Positions 34,436-43,389 of a stretch of DNA of 64,000 bases are shown one piece after another. Within the stretch, counting starts at the first letter, position 1; every line of letters begins with the position of its first letter. The notes beneath the pieces were generated by a model. The model was not told the origin of the DNA and did not search any database. It worked only from the letters and a program-made list of their open reading frames with translations. The stretch is taken from assembly GCF_965204125.1 (NCBI RefSeq), contig NZ_OZ241968.1, positions 3,286,001 through 3,350,000 on the forward strand, written 5' to 3'. A program made the translations under genes and the position numbers. This DNA is from Poriferisodalis sp965204125. Its GTDB lineage: Bacteria; Actinomycetota; Acidimicrobiia; Acidimicrobiales; Poriferisodalaceae.

Positions 34436-35118
34436 AGGTCGCCTATGTCGATGAGGTAGCCCCGATTCGCCATCATCTTTGCGAGCCTTACTCCGACTTC
34501 CACCACATCTTCTTTGAACGGCAGGTACTCGAGACCGTCGATGTCGGAAGGCTTCTTCATGCCCACCTTGTCCTCAAGCAAGATCGCCACATTCTCACGA
34601 CGCAGGTGTACCAGCATCATTCCCAGCTCAAGCACAACATTTTGACGGGCACGAAATTCCTTCTGGGTGTCGTCGTCGGGATCGCTGAGGTAGACGTCAT
34701 CGGCAGTCGCAAGCACCACGGCGAACTGCGTCTCCTGGATGTATTTCTCCAGTTTCTCGATCAAGGTCAGGCCCTCGGCCGGAATCTGGTCGAGCATGAT
34801 CGGGTTCAGGTTCCACCGGCGCAGCATGCGCTCGATCTCGTTCTTGGCATCTTCGTCGTGGCCATACACAACAAACACGTCCTTCGGTGATGAAGGCGCC
34901 TTCGAAGCCCTGGGAGCACCAGTGGACGGGGTAGATGAGAACTCTCCTTGGAGTCCCTCGATGTTCTTCCCTTGCACAACAACCGTGCCCGTGTCGTACA
35001 CGCTGACGACTTGGCCGCCGTCGCAGCGAAGTCGAACGCCGTGATCAAATGAACTCTCTTCGATGACAGAGCACCCATGCGCGCCCAATACGGCCTTGGC
35101 TTCCTCGACTGTCGTCAC
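34432..35118 (-). CDS. TIR-like effector with an RNase HIII-type TBP-like N-terminal domain
   Basis: A 228-residue two-domain protein. Residues ~80-225 match the TIR-like nucleotide-binding domain of CBASS/Pycsar effectors (PF10137): VFVVYGHDEDAKNEIERML, AEGLTLIEKLEKYI with candidate catalytic Glu121/Glu124, FAVVLATADD, and RARQNVVLELGMM. Relatives degrade NAD+ to stop infected cells. Residues ~25-52 (GVRLRCDGGQVVSVYDTGTV, then VVQGKN) resemble the strand pair of the TBP-like substrate-binding domain of RNase HIII, whose pattern is YxSGKVxFQGKN. A Ser/Pro-rich linker joins the domains. It overlaps the RNase HI gene by four bases. Sensing of RNA:DNA hybrids is my inference. Confidence 0.85.
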   Translation of the reverse strand: MTTVEEAKAVLGAHGCSVIEESSFDHGVRLRCDGGQVVSVYDTGTVVVQGKNIEGLQGEFSSTPSTGAPRASKAPSSPKDVFVVYGHDEDAKNEIERMLRRWNLNPIMLDQIPAEGLTLIEKLEKYIQETQFAVVLATADDVYLSDPDDDTQKEFRARQNVVLELGMMLVHLRRENVAILLEDKVGMKKPSDIDGLEYLPFKEDVVEVGVRLAKMMANRGYLIDIGDL

Positions 35119-35303
35119 GTCGGCGAAGCTACCTCAGCGTCTCGTACGCACAACCGCTCGTGCCTCTGCGTCTCCGATGGTCTCGACCAATGGCGGCTCA
35201 CCTGCTGAGACGGTGCGCCGTTCGTTTGCTATCGCTCCCGGCCGAAGTCCCGATCAGGCACTCATGCCTGTAGTCCACTCGACGCCCATCTGTCCATTGT
35301 CGA

Positions 35304-38171
35304 CTACCGATTGGTCGGACCGCCGCCGTTGAGCGCCAGCAGCTCACGGAGAACCTCATCGTCTGCGATGTCGGCTGGCCAGCCGTACGCTCCAGCCACC
35401 GCCGCGTCGAGGGCGTGGTGTGCGTCGGCCAGCCACTGCGGGCGAGTGTTGTAAAGGTTGGTCAGCGTGCGTTCCTTGAGTGCCATCGCCGCCTCTTCGT
35501 CGCGGGGCACGGGGCGCTTCGGATAGCCGGACGCCGGCTCATCGATCCACTCAACCCACTCGGGTGGGTTGAGCCAGCGGTCGCGCAGTTCCACGAGACG
35601 TGCGGCCTCCTCGGCGATGGCTGCTGCACGGAGATCGGACGCGTATTCGGCCGCTGGCACGCTCGGCGCTAGGCCGGACGGGAATGGGAACGTAGCGAAG
35701 ATGGATGTGGGCGTGTAACGCGGGTCGTTCCCCTTACCGAGCCAAGTGCCGCGACGTAGCGACCAGATCTCGTGGAATCGGCTGTGGAGAACGCCGAACG
35801 TCGTGTCGTCGTCACGAGCGACGACGATCAGCTGATGATCGGGGCAGACGCGGGCATCGAGCCAGACGAACAGGCGGTGCTTGGCGACAGTGGGAGTTGC
35901 GATGCAGCGATGCAAGCGTTCAAGCGCATGCCGCATTCTTGGTCGTGGTTCCGCGTGGCGCCACCAGTACTTGCGGTACGAGTCGCGCCGGTTCTCCAAG
36001 CGGCGGGGGCGAACATGCTCGGCGACCCACTCGAACGGTTCTTGGTACAGGGCCGCTTCGGACTCGCCTGTTTGGACCCCGAAGTCGATGACCCACTTGC
36101 CTGCCGATCGCCGAGTCACGTCCATGCCATTGGCCCATGGCTTGAGAACGTCAGCGTTCGTCCGGCCGTTCGGGTTCGCCGGCAGTAGTAGCCACTCGCG
36201 CGCTTGGTCACCATCGATGTCAAAGGCGCCACCCTTTGTGTTGCCCATGAAGGCCACGCCTTCGTTCTCGGCGAGACGGGTGGCTTTCGTCAGGTCGATG
36301 CCGATCCCGCCGCTTTGGGCCGTCAAGTCGGTGAAAATCACATCCACCGTGGCGCCATCGAGGCGCGCCGCGGTTACGAACTTGTCTTCGGCACGCGCGA
36401 AGCAGACCAGCGACACCCGCACCGCCGCTCCGTCGATCACCCACGGCTCGTCGCTCCACGCCTCGAAGATCCGCCGATTTTCCGTCGCAGCCTCCAAGGC
36501 CCTGCGATTCGCGCCGCCTCGAATCGAATTGGTTGCAACAAGCCCGGCCCTGCTCGCCCTGCCAGACGCGATCTGCTGGCCAGCTTTCTCGAACCAGTAG
36601 CAGACGAGGTCCGCCTCCGCTGGTACCCGGTCGGCGTAGGTCGCGAACAGCTGCGACACATAATCCTCACCTAGGCCGCCGATCAACAGCTTGCCCCCGA
36701 GGAACGGCGGATTGCCGATGATGACATCGGCTTCTGGCCAGGCCGGCTCGGTGCTGCCCGGTGCCAGGATCGCATCGCGGCACTCAATGGTGTCAAGCGG
36801 CTTCAGGATTGGGTCGCGCGACTCCGCGAACCCGTTGCGCCGCATCCACTGGATCTCGCCGATCCACACCGACACGCGCGCCAACTCCGCGGCGTAGGGG
36901 TTGATCTCGATGCCCTTCACATTCGCCGGGCCGATCTCCGGGAAGGCGCGCTCCAGACCGAGCGTTTCCGCCTCGAACTGCACCCGATGCTCGAGATCCT
37001 TGAGCGCCTGCAGTGCCAGATACAAGAAATTGCCCGAGCCACACGCAGGATCAAGCACCGTGAACGCCCTCAAACGGTTCAAGAAGTTGCGATATTGCTG
37101 TGTGGCCTCATTTCGCCGCCTGGTGCGGACAGCCGCCGCCTCGGCTGCTTCCGCACGCTCCAAGACCTCGGAGATCTCTGCCTTCTCCGCTTCCCATTCC
37201 GCAAGCAATGGGCGGACCACGACAGGCTCAACGATCATCATGATCTTGTCGCGGTCCGTGTAGTGCGCCCCAAGCTGGGCGCGCTTGTCCGGGTCGAGCC
37301 CACGCTCGAACAGCGTGCCGAGGATTGACGGGTCGATCTCCGACCAGTCGAGACTCGACGCCGCCAGCACGGTCTCGATGTCGGATGCCTCCAGCGGCAG
37401 CGCCGCATCATCGTCGAATAGGCCGCCGTTGAACCAAGCGACCGACTCGAAGCCGATCCGTCCGCCGGTGGCCATCCCCCGGAACAGATCGCTAGCAAGC
37501 TCTGCAAACTGCGCCGGGGTGCGACGCACCTGCTTCAGCAACCGCGTGAACATGTGATCGGGCAGTAGCCCCACATCCTCCGCGAACATGCAAAACACGA
37601 GCCGGTTGACGAAGTGCGCAACCTCGTGCGGGTCATGCCCGCGTCCCCGAAGCGTCTGCGCGACTGTCGAGAAGGAGTCCGCCGCCTGCTCGGTGAGTGC
37701 TTGCCGAGTGTTGTCCGGCCGCAGGTGCTCAGGGTCTGAGAGGGCCCGCTTGAGCAGGTCGCGCGTCTCGGCGTCTGCAAGATCCGCGAGGTCGAACTCG
37801 TAGACCTTGCTGACGCTGTTCGTCCAATTGGTGCGGATGCGGAACCGCTCCATGTCTGAGACGATCAGCAAAGGCGGGTTCTCCAGCGCCAGGGAGTACT
37901 GCCGGAGCTGCCCAAACGCAGCGTCAAGGTCCTTCCGCTTGCCCTTGTACTCCCAGGCGAAGTGGTGGCGCTTCCACACGTCGGCCCAGCCGTCGCCGCC
38001 CGAGTCCTTACGAGCCCCGCGCTCGAAGCAGTACGACTCGCCGTGCGGGTCCACCTCCGCCGGCTTGGGTTCGCCGAGCAAGTCGCAGAGATCAAGGAAA
38101 TGCTGCTGCGACGCTGAGCGCTCCGTCAGCGTGGATTCTCGCCACTTGCTAATGAACTCGTACGGCGTCAC
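35304..38171 (-). CDS. MmeI-like (type IIL) restriction-modification enzyme
   Basis: A 955-residue single-chain enzyme that both cuts and methylates DNA. The N-terminal nuclease motif is Asp64-x9-Glu74-Tyr-Lys76 in WADVWKRHHFAWEYKGKRK. A helical spacer is followed by an adenine methyltransferase with GAHYT (301-305), motif I LDPACGSGNFLYLAL (373-387) and catalytic NPPF (487-490). The C-terminal ~350 residues form the target-recognition region ending in TFPFPSGLAPS and helices. Length and order match MmeI. It lies 185 bases upstream of the TIR-RNase HI operon on the same strand. The recognition sequence cannot be read by eye. Confidence 0.9.
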   Translation of the reverse strand: MTPYEFISKWRESTLTERSASQQHFLDLCDLLGEPKPAEVDPHGESYCFERGARKDSGGDGWADVWKRHHFAWEYKGKRKDLDAAFGQLRQYSLALENPPLLIVSDMERFRIRTNWTNSVSKVYEFDLADLADAETRDLLKRALSDPEHLRPDNTRQALTEQAADSFSTVAQTLRGRGHDPHEVAHFVNRLVFCMFAEDVGLLPDHMFTRLLKQVRRTPAQFAELASDLFRGMATGGRIGFESVAWFNGGLFDDDAALPLEASDIETVLAASSLDWSEIDPSILGTLFERGLDPDKRAQLGAHYTDRDKIMMIVEPVVVRPLLAEWEAEKAEISEVLERAEAAEAAAVRTRRRNEATQQYRNFLNRLRAFTVLDPACGSGNFLYLALQALKDLEHRVQFEAETLGLERAFPEIGPANVKGIEINPYAAELARVSVWIGEIQWMRRNGFAESRDPILKPLDTIECRDAILAPGSTEPAWPEADVIIGNPPFLGGKLLIGGLGEDYVSQLFATYADRVPAEADLVCYWFEKAGQQIASGRASRAGLVATNSIRGGANRRALEAATENRRIFEAWSDEPWVIDGAAVRVSLVCFARAEDKFVTAARLDGATVDVIFTDLTAQSGGIGIDLTKATRLAENEGVAFMGNTKGGAFDIDGDQAREWLLLPANPNGRTNADVLKPWANGMDVTRRSAGKWVIDFGVQTGESEAALYQEPFEWVAEHVRPRRLENRRDSYRKYWWRHAEPRPRMRHALERLHRCIATPTVAKHRLFVWLDARVCPDHQLIVVARDDDTTFGVLHSRFHEIWSLRRGTWLGKGNDPRYTPTSIFATFPFPSGLAPSVPAAEYASDLRAAAIAEEAARLVELRDRWLNPPEWVEWIDEPASGYPKRPVPRDEEAAMALKERTLTNLYNTRPQWLADAHHALDAAVAGAYGWPADIADDEVLRELLALNGGGPTNR

Positions 38172-38623
38172 GCGATCGCTCAGAGTATCCGGTCCGCATA
38201 TTACGGTGCCCTACTTGAGATCGCCTGACTTCGGTGAAGACGTGATGTGGGAGCCCTCAACTCCGGATCCGGCACATCCAGGGAATGTTCAGATGGTCGT
38301 GCTGCGACAGAAGCGCAACTCGAAGCGTCGAATAGCCAACAGTCCCTAGCTCATCGATGAGCTCCGAAACAGCTTCGGAAGCTGGCGGCCGCTATGCGGC
38401 GGCCAGGTCTGGCGTTTGGTGCACCCCGGGTGGCGCACATCCTCATGCGAACAGACGAGCCAGTCTCGTCACCGCGCGGGGGCCTCGCGGGACGAGCATT
38501 CCCTTTGTCCGAGCTGGCGGCTTCGGTACCGGTGCCACCCTGAATCGGTTGTGGACAGAAAGGGTCACCAAGTCCACTGACACGAGCACATACCGTGATC
38601 CGGGCCTCGAAGGGTGAACGCAC
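38172..38623. other. 452-base divergent intergenic region
   Basis: Separates the minus-strand restriction enzyme from the plus-strand kinase, so it must hold both promoters. Small inverted repeats are present (CCGAA at 38364 with TTCGG at 38374, and a GC-rich repeat near 38384-38404). A 34-codon frame from about 38243 (MWEPSTPDPAHPG...) has no recognisable homology. I see no RNA gene in it. Confidence 0.5.
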
Positions 38624-39469
38624 ATGGATCACGCCGCGCTCCAAGGGTCATTTCCTGAGCTTGAAATTGATCGGCACCCCTTGGGTGAAGGCAGGATCAA
38701 GGTCGCGTACGGCGCGACATGGGGCGGGACTCCGGTCGTTCTCAAGCTGGTGAAGGCAGCGCTCGTTGACGACTCCGATGGGACAGTACAGATTCCCGAG
38801 CGCACTGAGCGAGAGATTCTCGCATTGGCCAAGGTGAATTCACCCCGCGTCGCCCGAGTGTTGAGAGACCCCGAGGTTCGCGTCATCGACGAGGAGCAGT
38901 TCCTCAGTTTCCTTGAGCAGCGCTACAGCGACGACACGCTGCGAACACGTATGAGCCCGGAATGGCCCGAAGATCGCGTGGTCGATCTGATTCACGACCT
39001 ACTCGCCGCGGTGTCCGCACTATCTGCGGCTGATCTGGTGCATCGCGACATCAAGCCAACGAACATCGTCTTCGACGAGGACAACCGACCCGTATTGCTT
39101 GATCTTGACTCAGCCCTGCACCAAGACCTCGACCCGCTGACATCCGAATCACTTACGGGGCCCGGGACGGCGCAGTATGCCGCTCCCGAGCAATTCTTGC
39201 TGCGGGGCCAAGTGGAGCTCGACTTTCGATCGGATCTCTTTTCGATTGGAGTTGTTGCGTTCGAAGCGCTTACGGGAACTCATCCCTTCGGGTACCCCGA
39301 CGAGGATTGGTACCAACGCATGTCCAGGGGCAATCTCGACACTGACCAGCTGCGCGGCCGTTGCCGTCGGTCGCTACAGGAGCTCCTGACCCGACTACTG
39401 CTACCGGAACCCAATCAGAGATACCGCAAGATCGCCATGGCGGTCGAAGAATTGGAGCGTTGTCGATGA
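38624..39469 (+). CDS. Serine/threonine protein kinase
   Basis: A 281-residue soluble Hanks-type kinase domain with no membrane segment or sensor domain. GEGRIKVAYG is the glycine loop, Lys41 in VVLKLVK the ATP lysine, HRDIKPTN (140-147) the catalytic loop, DLDSA takes the place of DFG, and YAAPEQ is the APE motif. The first gene of a coupled pair: its stop overlaps the next start (ATGA). Beside a restriction enzyme and a TIR effector, a role in phage defence is plausible but not shown. Confidence 0.9.
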   Translation: MDHAALQGSFPELEIDRHPLGEGRIKVAYGATWGGTPVVLKLVKAALVDDSDGTVQIPERTEREILALAKVNSPRVARVLRDPEVRVIDEEQFLSFLEQRYSDDTLRTRMSPEWPEDRVVDLIHDLLAAVSALSAADLVHRDIKPTNIVFDEDNRPVLLDLDSALHQDLDPLTSESLTGPGTAQYAAPEQFLLRGQVELDFRSDLFSIGVVAFEALTGTHPFGYPDEDWYQRMSRGNLDTDQLRGRCRRSLQELLTRLLLPEPNQRYRKIAMAVEELERCR

Positions 39470-40638
39470 CGATGTATGTCCAACACGGATACGGAAAGGG
39501 GGACAAGGTCCAGCGGCTCTTGCGGGAGGGCAACGCCTCTGGCGTCGTGCTAAGTCCTGCCGACGAGACTGCCGACGGTCTCGCGGTGACGGCTGCGGAC
39601 GCCCGGGGCTTCGGGGCCACCGTGCTACTGGATCCCCAGCTGTACGTATCGACCATCCCGGATGGCACCGCACGCCGCCATGAAGTCAACTCCTTGGACT
39701 TCTCCGGAGTTCGTTGGTCGGCCGGTACGGAACTCGTTCATGCGCATGTCGAGCAGATACTGGACCTCAACCATCGAGTCGGCACGACTGCCGTCATTGC
39801 CCCTGCGCCCTTGCAAACGGCATTCCTTGACACATGGGCGTCGGTGACGTTCCAGTATGCGCGCGAGACCATGAGGCTCGCCGGAACCCCAACATATGTC
39901 TCGGTCGTGGTCGACGAGTCGGCGCTTGGTGACTGGAACCCAATCGCCCAGTGGCTCAACGAGGTGACCACTCTCGACTGCGAGGGCTTCTACCTCGTCA
40001 TAGCGCGCAGGGATCGTCCCTATCCGCAGATCTGGGACGCAGCGCTTCTCACAAACCTGCTCCGAATCGTGTACCGGCTGGGCGTCTTGAATCGATACAC
40101 GGTCATTTGGGGCTTCACCGACGTCGCTGGCCTCTTGTCGCTCGCGGCCGGTGCCGATGCCTTCGGGTGCGGATGGTTCTACTCGCTGCGAAACTTCACG
40201 AGCGCCAAATGGGTCCCAAAGACCGGTGGTGGCGTTCCCACGGCTCGCGTCCTGAGCCCCGGTTTCTTGTCTCCGGTTGAAGCACTAGGTGAAGGCGGAC
40301 CCATCGCGCGCTCATCTGTTGGTGAGACAGCTTTTCCAGATCGCGCCCTGCGTTCGCGGTTGTCGAACGATGAATCAATGCCGGTGGGTGAGGCGCGACT
40401 CCAACACCTTCAAGCACTCGGAGCAATGGCCGCAGATCTTGGTAGCGAGGGCCCTGCACGAAGCGCCTCGGACGCCTTAGGTCTCGTGGAACGCGTCGAC
40501 GGGCTCCTGGCAGTTGCCCAAGCTGGCCTCACCGAAACGGAGAGGCTCGGTATCGCTCTCGCCACCCGTTATCACACGGGTGTCAACCAGCTCCGGCAGG
40601 CCCTCAAGAGCTTCGCCGAGCACGAAGGTCTCGTCTAG
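39466..40638 (+). CDS. TIM-barrel-like protein coupled to the kinase
   Basis: A 390-residue protein I do not recognise with certainty. Strand-helix alternation suggests a TIM barrel. The segment VIWGFTDVAGLLSLAAGADA, followed by FGCGWF and SLRN, has the spacing of the GxGxPEDLLxAVxxGxDxFDC region of tRNA-guanine transglycosylases and DpdA-like DNA-modifying enzymes. The catalytic residues of that family cannot be confirmed. It begins inside the kinase stop codon and ends overlapping, tail to tail, the nuclease-like gene, so the three look like one module. Confidence 0.5.
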   Translation: MTMYVQHGYGKGDKVQRLLREGNASGVVLSPADETADGLAVTAADARGFGATVLLDPQLYVSTIPDGTARRHEVNSLDFSGVRWSAGTELVHAHVEQILDLNHRVGTTAVIAPAPLQTAFLDTWASVTFQYARETMRLAGTPTYVSVVVDESALGDWNPIAQWLNEVTTLDCEGFYLVIARRDRPYPQIWDAALLTNLLRIVYRLGVLNRYTVIWGFTDVAGLLSLAAGADAFGCGWFYSLRNFTSAKWVPKTGGGVPTARVLSPGFLSPVEALGEGGPIARSSVGETAFPDRALRSRLSNDESMPVGEARLQHLQALGAMAADLGSEGPARSASDALGLVERVDGLLAVAQAGLTETERLGIALATRYHTGVNQLRQALKSFAEHEGLV

Positions 40639-41294
40639 GTACTGCGTTCGTTCTTGCGAATCGCCAACTCGACAAGCCAGAGGTCTGCTGCCAACGAGAT
40701 TTCACGCCGAGGGGAACTGCGTCTCCACGCGACGCCTCCGCTCCGGTCTACGGCCACCAAACCCAGCTGGTTCTTCCTCAGGAACGCGCGCCCTACGCGC
40801 CCCACACACTCCGCAGGAAGGGCCAGTGCACTTCGATGGGTGGCATCCCGGATGCGTGCGAGCTGGCTCACGGCCCGTCTCCAATTGGACACCTTTGCCT
40901 CGACGATTAGCGAATCACTCACGCGCCGCTCAACAGGCACGGCCGGCGAACCGTTCGGTCGGAGCCATCCTCGGATCTGCAGACGAAGCCGGATCTCCCT
41001 TTCGCTACCTCCGGACAAGCCAGTCGTTCCCTCCGAGTGGACGGCCCTCGCAAGCACGCGCGCCTCAGAGTGCGTCGACAGTCGCAGGCCTCGGCTGTGG
41101 CGGAACTCAACAGTGCGTCGGGAGACTGCGATCACGACGAGGTCGGGGCGACCGGCGGGCATGTCGGGTTCCACGACCGTGATCGCGTTGCGGCCGGCGC
41201 CAGGACGAAACAGATCCCTAGAGCTCGCCTCGAGGGCGTCCGTCAGACGTACTTCATGAAGAGGGACCCCTACGCGGTATGGCCCTGATCTCAT
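40635..41294 (-). CDS. PD-(D/E)XK-nuclease-like protein
   Basis: About 219 residues from the ATG at 41294; the open frame extends to 41468 and the start is uncertain. The pattern AGRPDLVVI (Asp51), a later Glu100 in SEREIRLRL, SLIVEAKVSNWRRAVSQLAR (Glu132-x-Lys134) and a following SALALP resembles small restriction-endonuclease-fold proteins with an ExK site and a conserved W-x-x-A-x-x-Q helix. The target is unknown. Its stop codon overlaps the stop of the TIM-barrel-like gene on the other strand. Confidence 0.5.
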   Translation of the reverse strand: MRSGPYRVGVPLHEVRLTDALEASSRDLFRPGAGRNAITVVEPDMPAGRPDLVVIAVSRRTVEFRHSRGLRLSTHSEARVLARAVHSEGTTGLSGGSEREIRLRLQIRGWLRPNGSPAVPVERRVSDSLIVEAKVSNWRRAVSQLARIRDATHRSALALPAECVGRVGRAFLRKNQLGLVAVDRSGGVAWRRSSPRREISLAADLWLVELAIRKNERST

Positions 41295-41658
41295 CGTGAC
41301 CGAGTCTGGAACCGCAGCGTCTGTCACCGACTTGACGATACGCGCGTGCTGCTCACGACATACGCGGTAGCGGCAGGTCTCCAGGGAGCACTGGTCACGG
41401 CAGCAGGCGCCGGAGCATCCAGTTGCACCGCGGCGCGGCCTGAGCGCCGGGGAGTGGACTGTGCGCACCTAGGTCGGATGGGGGCTAAGGCACGAATCCC
41501 TGCGCGTACTCCTCCTAGTTCCCGGGCGAATCCGGCCAATCGGACTGCCAAGCATCCATCTCACCCGCATGACACAGCCCCGGCAACCCTGCCCGCCAGA
41601 TCAGACGAGCGCCGAACCGAGGCAATCGCGTTCGAGAACGAGACAATGACACCTGACT
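41295..41658. other. Stretch without a confident gene
   Basis: Part may code for a longer N-terminus of the nuclease-like gene (frame open to 41468), but that segment is Cys/Arg-rich and has no clear ribosome binding site. The remainder should hold the promoter of the small gene at 41659. Nothing else is visible. Confidence 0.4.
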
Positions 41659-41931
41659 ATGAATACCCACACCTTCACTCTGATCGTTGACGGCCCCGAT
41701 CTACAGGCAGGCGAACTCGCCGATGACGTGTTCGAGGCTGGCTGCGATGACGCGCTGCTCGGCCGAGCGGACGGCCTCCAGTTCGCCGACTTCGACCGCG
41801 AGGCCGACACCCTTCAGGACGCCGTGCTAACCGCAGTCGCCGAACTCGAGTCGATCGAGGGTGTGACCGTGGTCCGGCTCGCCGACGAGTACACCCCTGC
41901 GGCGATCAATCCCGGCCTCGAACACACCTAG
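41659..41931 (+). CDS. Small acidic hypothetical protein
   Basis: A 90-residue acidic protein (MNTHTFTLIVDGPDLQAGEL and on; two alpha-beta repeats by appearance) of a type common in actinobacterial accessory regions but without a named function to my knowledge. It is followed after ten bases by a DUF2442 gene, which is often found in toxin-antitoxin-like pairs, so this may be its partner. Confidence 0.5.
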   Translation: MNTHTFTLIVDGPDLQAGELADDVFEAGCDDALLGRADGLQFADFDREADTLQDAVLTAVAELESIEGVTVVRLADEYTPAAINPGLEHT

Positions 41932-41941
41932 CGTTCTCGAC

Positions 41942-42244
41942 ATGGACACGTCGCGCCTGCCGCAGGCCCTAGAGGTTGAGGCACGGCGGCCGTTCAAGCT
42001 GTGGATCAGGTTTGACGATGGCGTGAGCGGCACCGTGGAGCTCGCCCAGTGGTCAACTCGAGGGAACTTCGCTGCCTGGTCCGATGCGGCCTTCTTCGAG
42101 AGTGCACATCTGAGGCCGCATGGCGCGATCGCTTGGGGCAAGGACGATGCGCTGGAACTCGATCCCACGGCCATGTACACGGATCTCACCGGAAAGACCT
42201 TCGAAGACCTGCACCCGAAACCGTGGCCCGAGTTGGCTCCATGA
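41942..42244 (+). CDS. DUF2442-domain protein
   Basis: A 100-residue protein with the DUF2442 pattern: LWIRFDDGVSGTVELAQW, FESAHLRPHGAIAWGKDDALEL with the order kept (positions ~53-74), and a late DLHPKPW. DUF2442 proteins usually pair with DUF4160 proteins in putative toxin-antitoxin modules; the partner here is a different small protein. Function unproven. Confidence 0.7.
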   Translation: MDTSRLPQALEVEARRPFKLWIRFDDGVSGTVELAQWSTRGNFAAWSDAAFFESAHLRPHGAIAWGKDDALELDPTAMYTDLTGKTFEDLHPKPWPELAP

Positions 42245-42306
42245 GCTCGACAAGGAAGCAGCGCGGGAACCGGAACCCCAAACCACGAGTTTGTGCGGCG
42301 CGACCC

Positions 42307-43152
42307 TCAGTCGAGGCGCTCGATCGGCGGCTTCTCTAGCTCCTCGACGTGGACTCTGATGCTGGTCCTCGATGACGTCACGCCAAAGGCCTCGCGGGTG
42401 AACTGTCGGCGCGTAGTGATCAGATCGAAGTGCTTCAACTCCCTCATGGCGCGCTGCCTGAGGTACGGGCTGACTGCGTACTTGCTTGAGGTTTGACTCT
42501 CCGACAGCCACACCGCGTCCGTCTTGGCGTCGTTGTTCGATTCGTCCATCAGGATGAGCCAGAACGCGAGCGCCCGACCACTCGTGGCTGCCATCCATGC
42601 CTTCGTCCACCATGCTGATTGGAGCCGGCGGTACGTCGGTTCTCCACCCTTGGCGGCCTGCGACGATGGCTTGCTGTATCGCTCCCCCGATCCCGACTCG
42701 TGCAGGACCGTCACTCTCGACGGAAGGCCAGGCCTCTCCTCCTTCTCGATGAAGCCTTGGGCCGCGAGCCAGCTCAAGGCCTCGTACACACGCCTCTTGC
42801 CCTTCGTCGCAAACTGTGGCAGCCCCAGCAACTGGGCCCAATCGGTCGCAACGAACTTCGTATCGTGCTCCCCTCCGGGGCTTGCCCATAACAGCGACAG
42901 GTACAGCTTGAGGCGTACGTCACCGCCGCGACCGCCACCTGACCCGAGCATTTCCATCATCGGCGGCGCAGACGCTCGCTCACTATTGCGACGCAAGAAC
43001 TCAGTACGGACAGGGCAGTCGCGGAGATTCCTGTGCCGACGGCTCAACCGCTGCGCCAGCCTGGCACCAGCCTCCTGCGCAAGTTCCAGCCGTAGCCGAT
43101 CATGTGCCGAGAGATAGGCACTGGTAGCCGGGTTAGCGAGCTTTGAGTTCAT
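42307..43152 (-). CDS. Winged-helix protein resembling a replication initiator
   Basis: A 281-residue basic protein. Residues ~85-150 (VRLKLYLSLLWASPGG, LLGLPQFATKGKRRVYEAL, GFIEKEERPGLPSRVTVL) look like a winged helix, and ~195-265 (ALAFWLILMDES, SPYLRQRAMRELKHFDLI) like a second one. Two tandem winged helices are the layout of plasmid and ICE initiator proteins. The AT-rich region just upstream carries spaced direct repeats. Assignment as an initiator is tentative; a regulator is equally possible. Confidence 0.5.
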   Translation of the reverse strand: MNSKLANPATSAYLSAHDRLRLELAQEAGARLAQRLSRRHRNLRDCPVRTEFLRRNSERASAPPMMEMLGSGGGRGGDVRLKLYLSLLWASPGGEHDTKFVATDWAQLLGLPQFATKGKRRVYEALSWLAAQGFIEKEERPGLPSRVTVLHESGSGERYSKPSSQAAKGGEPTYRRLQSAWWTKAWMAATSGRALAFWLILMDESNNDAKTDAVWLSESQTSSKYAVSPYLRQRAMRELKHFDLITTRRQFTREAFGVTSSRTSIRVHVEELEKPPIERLD

Positions 43153-43389
43153 CGCATCTGGGTACTTGGTCGCCTGCGTTGGCCGGGGCAGGACTCATGC
43201 CGGGGTGATGTAGTGGCCGTTCCGTTATACCTCGCTCAAGCCTAAGTCCGCGTGAGTGCTATAGACGGGATAGTGACACCTCATGCTAACGTATAGCTTA
43301 GACAATGGACTAACGTAGCAATCGCAAGCGCTCCGTGGCATAGTGATTTCCTGTCCGACTCCTCCCCCTCGATTGCCTGGACGTGACCC
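43153..43389. promoter_or_regulatory. AT-rich divergent region with direct repeats
   Basis: Locally AT-rich compared with its neighbours. CTAACGTA occurs at 43286-43293 and again at 43310-43317, 24 bases apart, among related TATAG(A/C) motifs. It lies between the winged-helix gene and the DUF3800 gene and must hold both promoters. The repeats could be operator half-sites or a short iteron array. Confidence 0.5.

Noticed and set aside
34432..35118. CBASS or Pycsar system
   Set aside because: The TIR domain is of that type, but no CD-NTase, nucleotide cyclase or Cap2/Cap3 gene lies nearby.
35304..38171. BREX PglX or DISARM methylase
   Set aside because: It has an N-terminal nuclease motif and MmeI length, and no BREX or DISARM partner genes are present.
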